From: Desmodesmus armatus
Taxonomy: Eukaryota; Chlorophyta; Chlorophyceae; Sphaeropleales; Scenedesmaceae
Assembly: GCA_007449985.2 (NCBI GenBank)
Contig: VIIQ02000248.1
Coordinates: forward strand, 37,240-101,239
Length of the DNA stretch: 64,000 bases
Reading direction: 5' to 3'
The notes beneath the pieces are model-generated. The model was given only the letters and a program-made list of their open reading frames with translations, ran no database searches and was not told where the DNA came from. The position numbers and the translations under genes are program-made. The stretch's first letter is position 1. Each line of letters begins with the position of its first letter. Below are positions 37,001-45,831 of this stretch, one piece after another.

Positions 37001-40000
37001 CATGTCAGGAAGACATCAAAGCACCTTGCTGTTGGCAGGAGCCAGCCCAACACAGGGACATGCAGCCTGGCACAGCATGAGAAGAAGAAAGCCGAGCCAA
37101 CAGGTGTGGCGTGAGGCCTGCAGCCACAGGAGCGGGTAGCAGGCATGCAGGAATCATGTCATGTAGCAGCAGACAGGCAAACAAGCAGACTGCGTGACTC
37201 CGAGACTGCGAGTGACTTCAATTTGGGCTACTCACCCTACAAGCAGCGACGAGGTGACACTGCCAAGCACTGTGGCAGTGCTACGCTGGGGCTAGGCTGC
37301 CCCAAGAATCTGCAGAAGCGCGGAGGCTGGGTTCAAGCTAGCTCACCTTCTTCATGGCTGCCCTGAGTGCATCGTTGGTGGTGGGAGCTGCAACCAGCAG
37401 CTCAATGGTGTCGTGCCTGCTGCTGATGACGTCCAGCTGTACCACAGGACGAAGAAACCACTGCCGCAGCAGCCGCCGGCCCTGACAAGTAAAGACAGCG
37501 CACAAGACCCTGGTCCAGTACCTACAGTCTCTGTCATACTGTCGACCATGCACCTGATCGGCTAAGTGTCATGTGGCTAATTGTCATGCGACGGCTTTTG
37601 ACCAACCCGCAAGAACAGAGAAAGGAGTCTCGTACAAGCCTGGCATGCTGGTTATAGCGGACGGTCAGCCCTGGCTGCTGTTTGGCGGCGGCACGCACCA
37701 TTCCTGTGACGCAGCGCTGCAGCAGGCTGTAGACGCTGACACCCTCCTTGCTGCTGCCGATGCCCATGGCTGAAGGGTGCTCCTCCTCCTTGAATATGTC
37801 AAGGGCTGCCAGGCTGGAGCCATCAACAATCAGGTGACTGCAGTGAGCAGCAGCACAGGGCCAATGCAGAATTTCAGTAATGTAGCAAAACAGGAGCGGC
37901 ATCTACAGCGCAGCATCGACATAACCTCACAGTGCGCATGTCATGCAGGAAGGCAGCCCTGCAAAGTGTCACACTACGGTAGGCGGCGCTGTGGTGAGGC
38001 AGGCAAGGCCGCAATGATAAGCCAGCTCACACACGTGCTGCTCACCCTTCCAGCTGCAGCTCGGATATGCCATCCACCAACAAGCTTCCTGCACCTTCAC
38101 CAGAGCCTTCCTCCTGCATGGAACAAGCCAGCACAATCAACGGCTAGCTTATGCAGCAGCAGCGCGCCAGCACACAATCAGCACGCTACACCACCCCTGG
38201 ACTTGCACACCCACCCTGTCCTTCCGTCTGCTGTTTGTTGCTCACACAGTTGGCAGGGTTGCTGTTACATCTGGCCCGCCAGGTGGTGAACTGTGCCTGA
38301 TACTGACACGTAAGGAGTCTTGCCTCACCTGCAACTGCAGCAGCAGAGCCACCAGGGCGCCTAGAGCTGCAACCTGCTGCTGTGCTGAGGTGTCTATCAA
38401 TCCTGCAGCTGCCCCAGCTGCTGCTGCGGAGCCCCTGCTGCGCCTGCCTGGCATGGGCTGCTGCTGCTGGTGGTGGTGCTGACCCCTGACTTGGATGGCG
38501 GACACCATCTGCAGTGCCTGTGGGTAGTAGACGGACAGACACACGCTATTCTGAGGCTTGCAGAGTTCACAAGCTGGGACAGCCTTTGCTTGACGGTGTG
38601 CTGGCTTGTGCTGGCCTAGTGTGACAGCTGGCCACAGAGGTGTTGAGTAGGTGTTGTTCTGCAGCAGGCAGGCGGTGTTGATTTTGGGCAAGACCTGGAC
38701 TGGCTGAAGCACGCAAAACCTCTGGTGGTTTGGTGTGGGGGTCGCAAAGGTGAGGCTACAAGGTGCAGGGCTGCGGTCTGGGCTTTGTGGCCCAGCGTCC
38801 AGCGGGCCCAGCACTGCGGTTCTGTTCGCACCTTGTTGTAGGTGAACAGTGATGGCCGTTGCAGCTGCACCAGCGGCTCTCCAGTGCTGTCCCCATCGCC
38901 AGCTGCCGCTGCTCCGGCTGCCGTGGCTGCTACAAGCTTGGCTGCTTCAATCAAGGCGGGCTCTGCTGTGGCTGACAGAATGATGACCTGCACATGCAAC
39001 AATGGTGAGTTTGTACCTGCCGGCAGGGGTGCCCTTCGGTGTACCTGCACACTTTGGGCTGTCGGCGCCAAGGGCCATTGACAAGGCTTGCAGCAGCACT
39101 GCATCACACACCAATGCTCTGCATGATGTGCCTGTCCATGCAAAGCTGCGTCATCTGCCTAGTCTGGCTGCCCAATGAACAGGCGGTAAGGCTCGCCCGT
39201 ACCCAATCATGTGCTGAGCGAGTGCGATCAACAATTAGTCATCTAACTGCAGTACCTGTGGGTCCACCTGCAGCTTTATGTACTGCAGCATCTGGAATGC
39301 ACCAGGCCCCTTGCTCTCATCTGCTGTCTGCAGGACGGACAGCTGCATGGGCGGAGCGCGGCATACATAACAGCACTTGCAGCCAGCACAATGTGAAGCA
39401 GCGTCTGATTGGCGCCAGGCTGGGCCACTACCACTAGGTAAGCCTGCTGTGTTAGCGCAGTAGCAAACGGCATACTGGAACGTGTCTGACAGCTGCACTT
39501 TATCTCTTCATTGCCCAGATACACCCCAGGAAGGTGCAGGTGATTGGGTGGGGTTGTCACACCTCATTTGTGAGGCGGTCATATGCTGCCACACCAAGCA
39601 CTCCCGTCCTGTAGGAGCAGGCTAGCCACCTGGTGGCGTCAGGACTGGCTGCTGCTGGTGCTGTTGGCGGTGCTGGTGCATGGCCTCCTGCTGAAGGCTG
39701 CTCCACCTGGTGGGTGTTTGTCAGTGGTGGTTCAAACCAGTGCTGCTGTGTGTGCTGGTGCTGTGGTGTGACGAGGGGCCTGGCTGGCGCTGCATGGCGA
39801 CCCTGTTGATGATACTGAGATGCATCTGCATCACAAAAGAGCACAAAGAAAGAGGCACAGAACCGACCAAGGCAGTGATGGCTCATGTATCGCATGGTTT
39901 GACATGACAGGCTGGCAGTGCACTGCGCCACGTGGCGCTGACACAGAGTGGACAGCACTGACCTGATGCCAAGCGAGCCCGCTGTGTAGGCCGCTGATCT

Positions 40001-40017
40001 TCAGTGCCCCACTCCAT
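28051..40017 (-). CDS. MSH5: MutS homologue MSH5 (meiotic crossover protein)
   Basis: At least 21 exons: 40017-39963, 39825-39563, 39342-39256, 38987-38832, 38517-38329, 38113-38046, 37837-37699, 37481-37347, 36960-36709, 36313-36089, 35434-35369, 35095-about 34966, 32718-32632, 32428-32205, 31819-31645, 31407-31163, 30510-30361, 30130-29950, 29554-29340, 28729-28628 and 28185-28051. Family marks in order are GVLGVAAYDRL, ALDIFKEEEHPS, GRRLLRQWFLRP, WSVVYIPQVGFMICI, GYCRPQL, RHPLCELL, Walker A GPNASGKSVYMKQ, SFMADLAQ and Walker B LVLLDEFGKGT. MSH5 pairs with MSH4 to stabilise meiotic recombination intermediates. Oddities: a Gly/Ser-rich insert before Walker A; a WLFDD exon (36313-36089) whose phase does not match the exon before it, so a small exon may be missing; a frame break at a G5 run near 32300; and a damaged exon end near 34970. 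An opposite-strand gene is nested at 33.2-34.6 kb. Confidence 0.87.
28931..29180 (-). repeat. Two partial copies of the 3' edge of an MSH5 exon
   Basis: 28931-28983 repeats the end of the exon at 29554-29340 (VFLYKLVPGVVASSYG) with its GTGAGC donor. 29144-29180 repeats a shorter, diverged part with the same donor. Both lie in the following intron. Confidence 0.8.
29759..29819 (-). repeat. Partial copy of the 3' edge of the MSH5 Walker B exon
   Basis: This intronic stretch repeats the end of the exon at 30130-29950, reading PPLLLACAHFSGLLDPG, and includes its GTAAGT donor. It is truncated at the 5' side and slightly diverged. Confidence 0.8.
30672..30745 (-). repeat. Partial copy of the 5' edge of an MSH5 exon
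   Basis: This repeats the CTGCAG acceptor and the first 24 or so codons of the exon at 30510-30361 (VALLVYMAHVGSFVPVGSAV), then diverges. No donor follows, so on its own it is not a complete exon. Confidence 0.82.
33231..34588 (+). CDS. Wax-synthase-like acyltransferase (MBOAT-type), nested in an MSH5 intron, with a frame break
   Basis: The start at 33231 opens a hydrophobic frame (MWSADSISALAAIVFML) that closes at 33557. The remaining protein continues in another frame from about 33500 (ALMLAVALLPVLHMARG) to the stop at 34588. One extra base in the CCC run near 33512 would join them, so this is either an assembly error or a lesion. The total would be about 450 residues with several membrane spans. 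Family marks are the TSVRDFWSFRWHQFFR block and the SGVLHEYLSW block with the catalytic-type His of membrane-bound O-acyltransferases. The end (PLFVEPLRMLDF) also fits. Wax synthases join fatty alcohol and acyl-CoA in the ER membrane; the substrate here is inferred. It appears intronless and lies antisense within the 2.2-kb MSH5 intron. Confidence 0.72.
34737..34741 (+). terminator. Candidate TGTAA poly(A) signal of the nested gene
   Basis: It lies 149 bases past the stop codon of the wax-synthase-like gene and inside the same MSH5 intron. It supports a separate plus-strand transcript. Confidence 0.5.
34770..34884 (-). repeat. Two copies of the 3' edge of an MSH5 exon
   Basis: 34849-34884 and 34770-34806 each repeat the TVDQL(P/L)DIL end of the exon starting at 35095, followed by a GTGTGC donor. 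The copy still attached to that exon (about 34966-35000) lacks one C and one G of this pattern and has no good phase-matched donor. A downstream copy may therefore supply the working exon end. Confidence 0.72.
35437..35841 (-). repeat. Tandem repeat of about 135 bases, three copies, MSH5 intron 3' region
   Basis: Units begin at about 35437, 35572 and 35709 and share the same order of motifs (CTGGCGGCAGGC, GCTGCCTCCCCATGCAC, GACCCAGGA, CGTCA). They carry the sequence just upstream of the acceptor of the exon at 35434-35369. The first copy abuts the exon. Confidence 0.85.
35925..36015. repeat. Cluster of imperfect GGTTACTAGTAACC palindromes
   Basis: Within this MSH5 intron, variants of GTTACTAGTAAC occur several times in both orientations and could form nested hairpins. 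It may be a fragment of a small inverted-repeat element, but no flanking target duplication was seen. Confidence 0.55.
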
Positions 40018-40812
40018 ATCGTCTACTGGCTGATTGTTGGATCATCAAACTGTGCAGGGGAGATCATCACTGGTGCTTTATGATCGGGGAAGTAGAGACA
40101 AGGGGTCGAGAACGACAGATAACAACCCTTCTAGAAGACGATGCTACAACAGGCCCTGCATCCAACCAATCAGGCGCACGGTTTGGTTTGAATGGGCGGT
40201 TGTCAACGGCTGTGGAAACATTTGGCTCATTTTTGAGAGGAGAAGCCCGTCAGAGCTACTTCTGTTCACTCCGTCGAATTGTCAGCAAGTATACCGTGTG
40301 ATTCGCTTCTGTGCTGGTTTATCTGTGCTGGCATGTGGCAGCCTGGCATGCTGTCACAGTGTGCACCAACCAGCAGTCACTTGCACTCAAGCATGGCAGC
40401 TTCCAGGCTCCGTAATATATTCAACATCAGGGCACACCCTTATGGCTGATGCACAGGCACCTGCTGCCACGTGGGCCGTGCACGGCCCAACGAGACCATC
40501 AGTCACTGGGTGCAACAGCGCATATCTCAGAGATACGGTCCTCACAACTGCACCACAAGTGTCAGGGAAACGATGCAACATCTGCTGCCACAGTAACGTA
40601 GTGGTTCCTGCTGAATGCGTTGATGGTGGTGCAGAGCAGTCCCTGCACACACCCTGTGACAGCACAAGCCCTGAGGGCCCACCACCCACAGCTGCAGCAT
40701 GCGCTCACACATCAAGAGCTTGCACACAGCAACGAGTGTGTCAGGTGGCGGCTGAGGGCCTGCATAAAGCAATCCTACTGTCATGAGCCTTAGGACTGCG
40801 ACATGTTGGTGA
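40018..40812. other. Intergenic, upstream of MSH5 and downstream of the ankyrin gene
   Basis: This 795-base gap lies between two minus-strand genes and should hold the MSH5 promoter. A 250-residue plus-strand open frame (40034-40786) starts with TTG and has no recognisable features, so it is not called. Confidence 0.5.
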
Positions 40813-41775
40813 TTAGGGCGCCACTGCAGTTGCCACCGCTGCTGCTTCTGCAGCGCCCCGAGCCAGGGGTGCCACATCCGCAACAGCAGCAGACGCGGCA
40901 GCCCTGGCAGCACTCGCTGTTGCTGCGACAGCTGCATCTCCCGCTGCCTCGCTCAACACTTCTCCAGCAGCCTGCATGGCAGCACTGACCACAGATGTGC
41001 TGAGGTCTCCTGCAGCTGCCCGCAGCTGCTGGTGCGTTCCTGCAATACCAACCAGAAGCTGCTGCAGTTCTGGCCACCGTCCCTCCTCCTCCCGCACTGT
41101 GTCCTCAGCAGCCTGCCATAACTCCAGCACCTCAACTGCAACTGGCTGATGTGCCAGCACGGTTGCTGCTGTTGCTGGTGGGGGCCCGTCTCGTGCAATA
41201 AGTGCCTTCAGCAGCGTGATGGCCAGATCTGTATGACACCATGCTGCTGCGACCTCAGCTGCATCTGCCATGGCCTCGCTTGCCAACTGTGGATCAGCAA
41301 GCAGCATTTGCACGATCTCGGTCTCCCCATTCAGTGCTGCAAAATGCAGGGGTGTCCAACCGAATGCATCAGCAGCGTTCACGTCTGCCTGTGCGACCAA
41401 CAGCAGCTGCACCACGGAAGGGTACCCCTTGCAAGCTGCAAGGTGCAGGGCTGTGTGGCCATTTGTAGTAGCAGCACTCACTGCTGCCTGAGCTTCCAGC
41501 AACAGCTGCACCACTGCGGGGTGGCCCCTCAAAACGGCCAAGTGTAAGGCTGTAAATCCCGATCTGTTACCGACATCAACTACTGCTTTGGCACCCAGCA
41601 GCAGCTGCACCAGTGCAACAGAGCCGCTGGAGGCCGCCCCATGAAGAGCTGTGCAGCCGGTCTGGTCTGCAGCATTGACGTCCACGCCTTCAAGGTGTAG
41701 CAGTTCTGCTGCTGCAGCGGCGTTCCCTTTCGTTGCTGCTAGGATGAGAGCTGCACAAGCAGACGCGTTTGCCAT
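40813..41775 (-). CDS. Ankyrin-repeat protein with Ala-rich C-terminus
   Basis: This is a single exon of 320 residues starting at the ATG at 41775 (MANASACAALILAATKGN). Five ankyrin repeats occupy residues about 5-170, with TALHGAASSGSVALVQLLL, TALHLAVLRGHPAVVQLLL, TALHLAACKGYPSVVQLLL and TPLHFAALNGETEIVQMLL; a half repeat follows. The remainder is helical and Ala-rich (GEVLSEAAGDAAVAATASAA). No catalytic domain, signal peptide or membrane span is seen, so it is probably a soluble scaffold whose partner is unknown. An open frame extends 30 codons further 5', but the MANAS start is favoured because the frame becomes typical ankyrin sequence right after it. Lack of introns contrasts with its neighbours. 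Confidence 0.85.
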   Translation of the reverse strand: MANASACAALILAATKGNAAAAAELLHLEGVDVNAADQTGCTALHGAASSGSVALVQLLLGAKAVVDVGNRSGFTALHLAVLRGHPAVVQLLLEAQAAVSAATTNGHTALHLAACKGYPSVVQLLLVAQADVNAADAFGWTPLHFAALNGETEIVQMLLADPQLASEAMADAAEVAAAWCHTDLAITLLKALIARDGPPPATAATVLAHQPVAVEVLELWQAAEDTVREEEGRWPELQQLLVGIAGTHQQLRAAAGDLSTSVVSAAMQAAGEVLSEAAGDAAVAATASAARAAASAAVADVAPLARGAAEAAAVATAVAP

Positions 41776-42003
41776 CGTGAAAACAAAGTGATTGGTCCAT
41801 GCAGGGGTTCGACCTACCAAAAGTCGGAGACTGGCAGTTTCGAGCTGGTTGACGCTGTGACGCAATGTCGGTTTTTAGCGCTTGTGACCCGACCCTGCCA
41901 GAAGACGCAGCAAGAAAGCACAATGGTTCTTATGGACTGATTCTTATGGAATTCAGCGACGGAGCAAGTCGCTGAAACCAACAGTTGGTCAAGGCTGTCA
42001 ATG

Positions 42004-42004
<1 letters not shown>

Positions 42005-42040
<36 letters not shown>
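42005..42040 (+). repeat. Homopolymer of 36 C
   Basis: An uninterrupted run of 36 C (poly-G on the minus strand) about 230 bases upstream of the ankyrin gene start. It could form G-quadruplexes or i-motifs, and its length in the assembly is uncertain. Confidence 0.9.
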
Positions 42041-42754
42041 AGGGGCCCCCCAGCGTGCGCAAATGCAAGGCTTCCAGTGTTCAGTTTGCATGTGAGGCGA
42101 GGTGCTCAAGGAGCCTCGTGCAAGCCATAGTGCCACCGTGATGATAAACAAGGCATGCTGGGGAGCACAGCCATTTGTCGTATCATGGTCCCGTGATCTC
42201 TTGGCAACAGATGCCATCCTAGGCCTGGCGGGGCGAGGCCTGGCGAGGACATGTCGTTCTGGACACTCAACAGAGCCATGCGCGAGACCAACTCGAGTCG
42301 GACCTGGCCCAGAAACTTGACACAGGGGATCCAGGAAGAGGAGTCGAAAGTGGTGTGTCCAAAATCCAATTTGCAGTAACACGGAGGGGAATGGCTCACT
42401 AACAGTAGCATTGCTGCCACACATGCACGTAGGTACATGCATGCCATTCCGGCCTGAGGAAACATACAGCTCACCCACCATCAAAAGCCCAGGTGTTCAC
42501 TTGGAGCCCGCATTGCTGCTGGTCCCACTGCAGTGTCCCACTCAGCAACCTGCTCAGATTCATGTTGCTCCCACTGCAGGGGCTGCCGCAGCCCTGGTGC
42601 CACATCATGATGATCATCACCCTCACGTGGCGACGTGCAAAGCCTTGCTCAAGGTCATTGGTGCCAGGGCGCTGCTGCTCAGTGTACCGCTGCGGCGCAA
42701 CTCCGTCAGCCTCTTGCTGCTCTTTGGGGCAGCTGCTGCAGCTGCCTCAAGACC

Positions 42755-42759
42755 TTACA
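42755..42759 (-). terminator. Candidate TGTAA poly(A) signal of CFAP77
   Basis: Minus-strand TGTAA, 153 bases past the CFAP77 stop codon at 42912. Confidence 0.45.
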
Positions 42760-42911
42760 AGTTCAGCAGCACCGGTACCGTGGCCACTGGCCTGCTGCTG
42801 CCCTGTGACTCATGATCAGTGATAATGCCACTGCTCAGCAATCTGATCAGCGTCTTTGACATCCTTTGCAGCAGGCTTCTGCCAGCACCAACAGGAGCGG
42901 CTCCTGCCGAC

Positions 42912-45045
42912 CTATGGCTGCTGCTGGTCCCGCTGCTCAGCAAGCTGCTCAGCCTCCTGCTGCTCCTGGCTGCCGTTGCTGCCCTGGCTGTACATGTAGT
43001 GCACAATCCTGGACTGCGCCTTGCTCTCAAAGCGCTTCATCTTCCACTGCTTGTTGCTGCCGCTGCTGCTGGCTGCCACTGCTGCCATGGTGCGCTGCGC
43101 ACCCAGCGCATGGCCCTGCGTGGCTCCTGTAGCGCTGGGCTTGATGTAGTGCCGGCGGTCGTCAAACTCATCCTGCAGCACAGCAAACACCAGCACAAAC
43201 ACACCAGCACACGACAACGTCAGTGCTTTGCATGGCGTGATGCAGCGAAGCGCTGTCCTGCATCCTGCAGTGGCGGAGACACATCCATCACTGCTGCCAG
43301 CACGCGGCGTTGGCGCGATAAATATCGTCGAGGCGCATTGTGCTGCTCAAGCCCATGGGCCCTGGACAGACTGCGACGATCAAACTACCAACTCACGGCC
43401 ATGGCATGACTCAGACTGGACCACAAACGTCACGTCAGTTTAAAGGCTATAGACTAGGCCCCCAGAATTGGCAGGAGAGCAGTGCTCTGGCGCCATGCTG
43501 GCCTCACCTTGCGCGCCATGTTCATGCGCACCCAGTCGCTGCTGTAGGCCCCCTGCACCAGCGCCCGCATGACTGGCTCCTCAGGCCCACAGTTGCGCAC
43601 CACCTCAGCAGTCCTGCAGGGACAAGGAACAGCGAACACATGCTCACATGACAACATGATGTCAGAGTGTACACCTCCTGTCATGTCCTGCAGCACAGCA
43701 AGCAGCCAGCCTTGCACATTGCAAATGGCTTCATTCAGCAGCTGCTGATTCTGTTTTGAGCAGACGCCCGGCTGCTGCTGCCTGGCCGGCACAACCCTAT
43801 AGCTACTGCATGCTGCTGGTCAGCACGCCAAGGTTCAGTAGCCCACTAGCTCACGGTGGGGCTATTTTTGTTCTGCCACAGGCGGACAGCCGCACTTGCT
43901 GACCCACAAAACCATACGTCACCAAAGCTTGAGCAAGGTCACCTGTGTGCTGCTGGCTTGCCGTATGTGAAGGCAGGGTCCTTGTCTGAGGGCAGTGCTG
44001 CAGGGTGCTTTGCCACCCCCTCAACACCTGTCCGCAGCGTGATGGGGCGCACAGCCCTGTGCAGGAAGCAGGACAGCAGCAGGGGAATTGTCACGACTCG
44101 AATGATTCAGGCAGAGGCATGCCATGCTTCTTGTGGTCGCAATATGCTTTAAGCTGCGCCACTAGTGTAGGTTTCTGTTCACACCAAGGCAAGGCGTGCT
44201 GGACCTGTCATGAAGACAACCACTGCAGCTGCTTTGGAACATTTTGGTATGCTGCACACGTGCTGTCACTGCTGGTGTGCGCTGTTGCTGGCCATGCCAT
44301 GGTTGCATGGGGTAGGCTGTGTGCTGTGTGTGCCAGCGGCTGGCAGCACGCTCAATCCAAGGTTGCATGGGTGGCCCACCCATGCAAGTTGCAAAGCAGC
44401 CCACCTGAATGTTCTGAAGTCCCCGCTGCTCACGAGCCCAGTGTCTGCAGCTGCTTTGTTCATTGCCAGGAAGTCAGGTCCCGGCTTGGCATGTGGGTTT
44501 GGCACATGCCCCTGCCACGTGCTGATCACTGGTGCACAGGAGACAGGCAGCAGCCATGCATTTGCACACGAACAGCTCAGCACAGGTGAGGATCGCAGGG
44601 AGAGATGGAGTGCACGTTTCCTGGTGACTGCAACAGCACGTGTATAAAGTCTAGTATCACTACTGATATGCATCTTAGTGGCAGCATGGAGCATGATGGA
44701 GTAGTATCGTACTGCTGCTGCTACTGAGGCTGTCGCAACATCACAGCATTGTTGTTCAGTCTGTAAGGGTGTGCTGACATGGAAAAGTGGCCTACCTGCC
44801 CTGGCTCCTTCTGCGTCTGGTGGCAGGATTTGACCATACAACCTGTCTGGTGAAGAGTTGTTGAATGTGGTCTTCTTCACCTGCATGCAAGATGACCGCA
44901 CACCTGTTAGGACACCACCACGCAGGAACAGTGCCGCTTCCTGACGACTGCTGTGCACCAACAAATAGATGCAGGCAGCCAGACACTGCTAAGCGATACA
45001 CACCTTGCCCAGTGGTGTCTTGGATATCAGCACATTTGTCTCCAT
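42912..45045 (-). CDS. CFAP77: Cilia- and flagella-associated protein 77 (CFAP77/FAP77)
   Basis: Six exons with matching phases were inferred: 45045-45004, 44880-44796, 44528-44405, 44056-43943, 43613-43508 and 43172-42912, about 243 residues. The start METNVLISKTPLGK and the following RLYGQILPPD match the family's LG-K ... P-D-F-x-Y-G theme. Then come WQGHVPNPHAKPGPDFLAMN, AAADTGLVSSGDFRTFR and ALPSDKDPAFTYGKP. The order of these blocks is what I recall of human and Chlamydomonas CFAP77, a microtubule inner protein of the axonemal doublet. The C-terminal exon is Gln/Ser-rich and likely disordered. It implies the organism can build flagella, at least in some life stage. The gene is divergent from the formate ligase gene. 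Confidence 0.85.
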
Positions 45046-45831
45046 TGAGGGACGCACTGTGCCGCATCTTGGCTCGGCATCAGCTGCAGCAGGCACACAG
45101 GGAAACCACATTCTCACACATATGCTGGAACAGGCGCTGATTCGACGCTGCAGCAGTCTTTGGGAGATTGAAAGTGTTGTCGTGAGTGCCATAAGCATTC
45201 AACCTTCGCTGCATCCCTGCAGGTGCTGCTTTTATGCTGCAAAGAGCAGTTCACTGCTGCTGCTGCAGGTCCTCACCTGCAGTAGCCCCAGTGCCCCCAG
45301 GTGGCTGCCAAGCCATTGCAAACTGTGCTATAAAAAATTTGCTTTGTGAACGAGAAACTGCAGTGCACTCTCGGTTTGCGTTCCGAGCTGCTACAGCTTC
45401 AAATGTACAAGAGTAAGGAAAGGGTTCTGCTGACCATCAACTCAAATTGTGCGTATAACAAGGCGAATGCGTGATACCGGAGCTCGAAAAGGAAGTTAGG
45501 GTGCACTACATGTTTGTCAGCAACTGTCATTGTGTGATGTGTCATCCGAAACGTGGCACAGGATGGTTTGCGACATGGATGCTTTTGGGGTCAAGCGTGA
45601 GCGAGGTTTCCTGCTGTTGCACCAACCTCAGTGCAGAAGTGAAGGACTCTTGCTCAGATCATCTCTGGCCGAACCACATACACCTCCAGCAACGGTCATA
45701 TCGCATCAGCTGACGCGTCTTACTGCAATTACAAAAGTTTCGAGCTGTTCCTGGCGTCCAGCATCAATAAAGCCTTAGCCAGATATTACTGCAGCAGCTT
45801 GTCGATCCTATCAGCCTGTGGGGCCTCCAAC
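45046..45831. promoter_or_regulatory. Divergent promoter region, CFAP77 and formate ligase genes
   Basis: A 786-base gap between divergent start codons with no supportable coding frame. An open frame of 80 residues at 45471-45713 lacks any protein-like feature. Confidence 0.45.

Larger units (their letters stand above)
41776..42911. other. Intergenic region with a poly-C tract
   Basis: This region holds the promoter of the ankyrin gene and the 3' flank of the CFAP77 gene. Open frames here are unsupported. Between 42500 and 42960, CTGCTGGTCCC and GCTCAGCAA phrases recur, echoing the last CFAP77 exon. Confidence 0.5.

Noticed and set aside
28051..40017. Idea that the MSH5 region is two separate genes split by the wax-synthase-like gene
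   Set aside because: Exons on both sides follow the MSH5 order without overlap (TVDQL end, then YIEQELARVPPQVARR and VVYIPQVGFMI), so one gene with a nested neighbour is simpler.
40034..40786. Plus-strand open frame of 250 residues
   Set aside because: It starts with TTG, shows no domain or compositional sign of protein, and lies where the MSH5 promoter should be.
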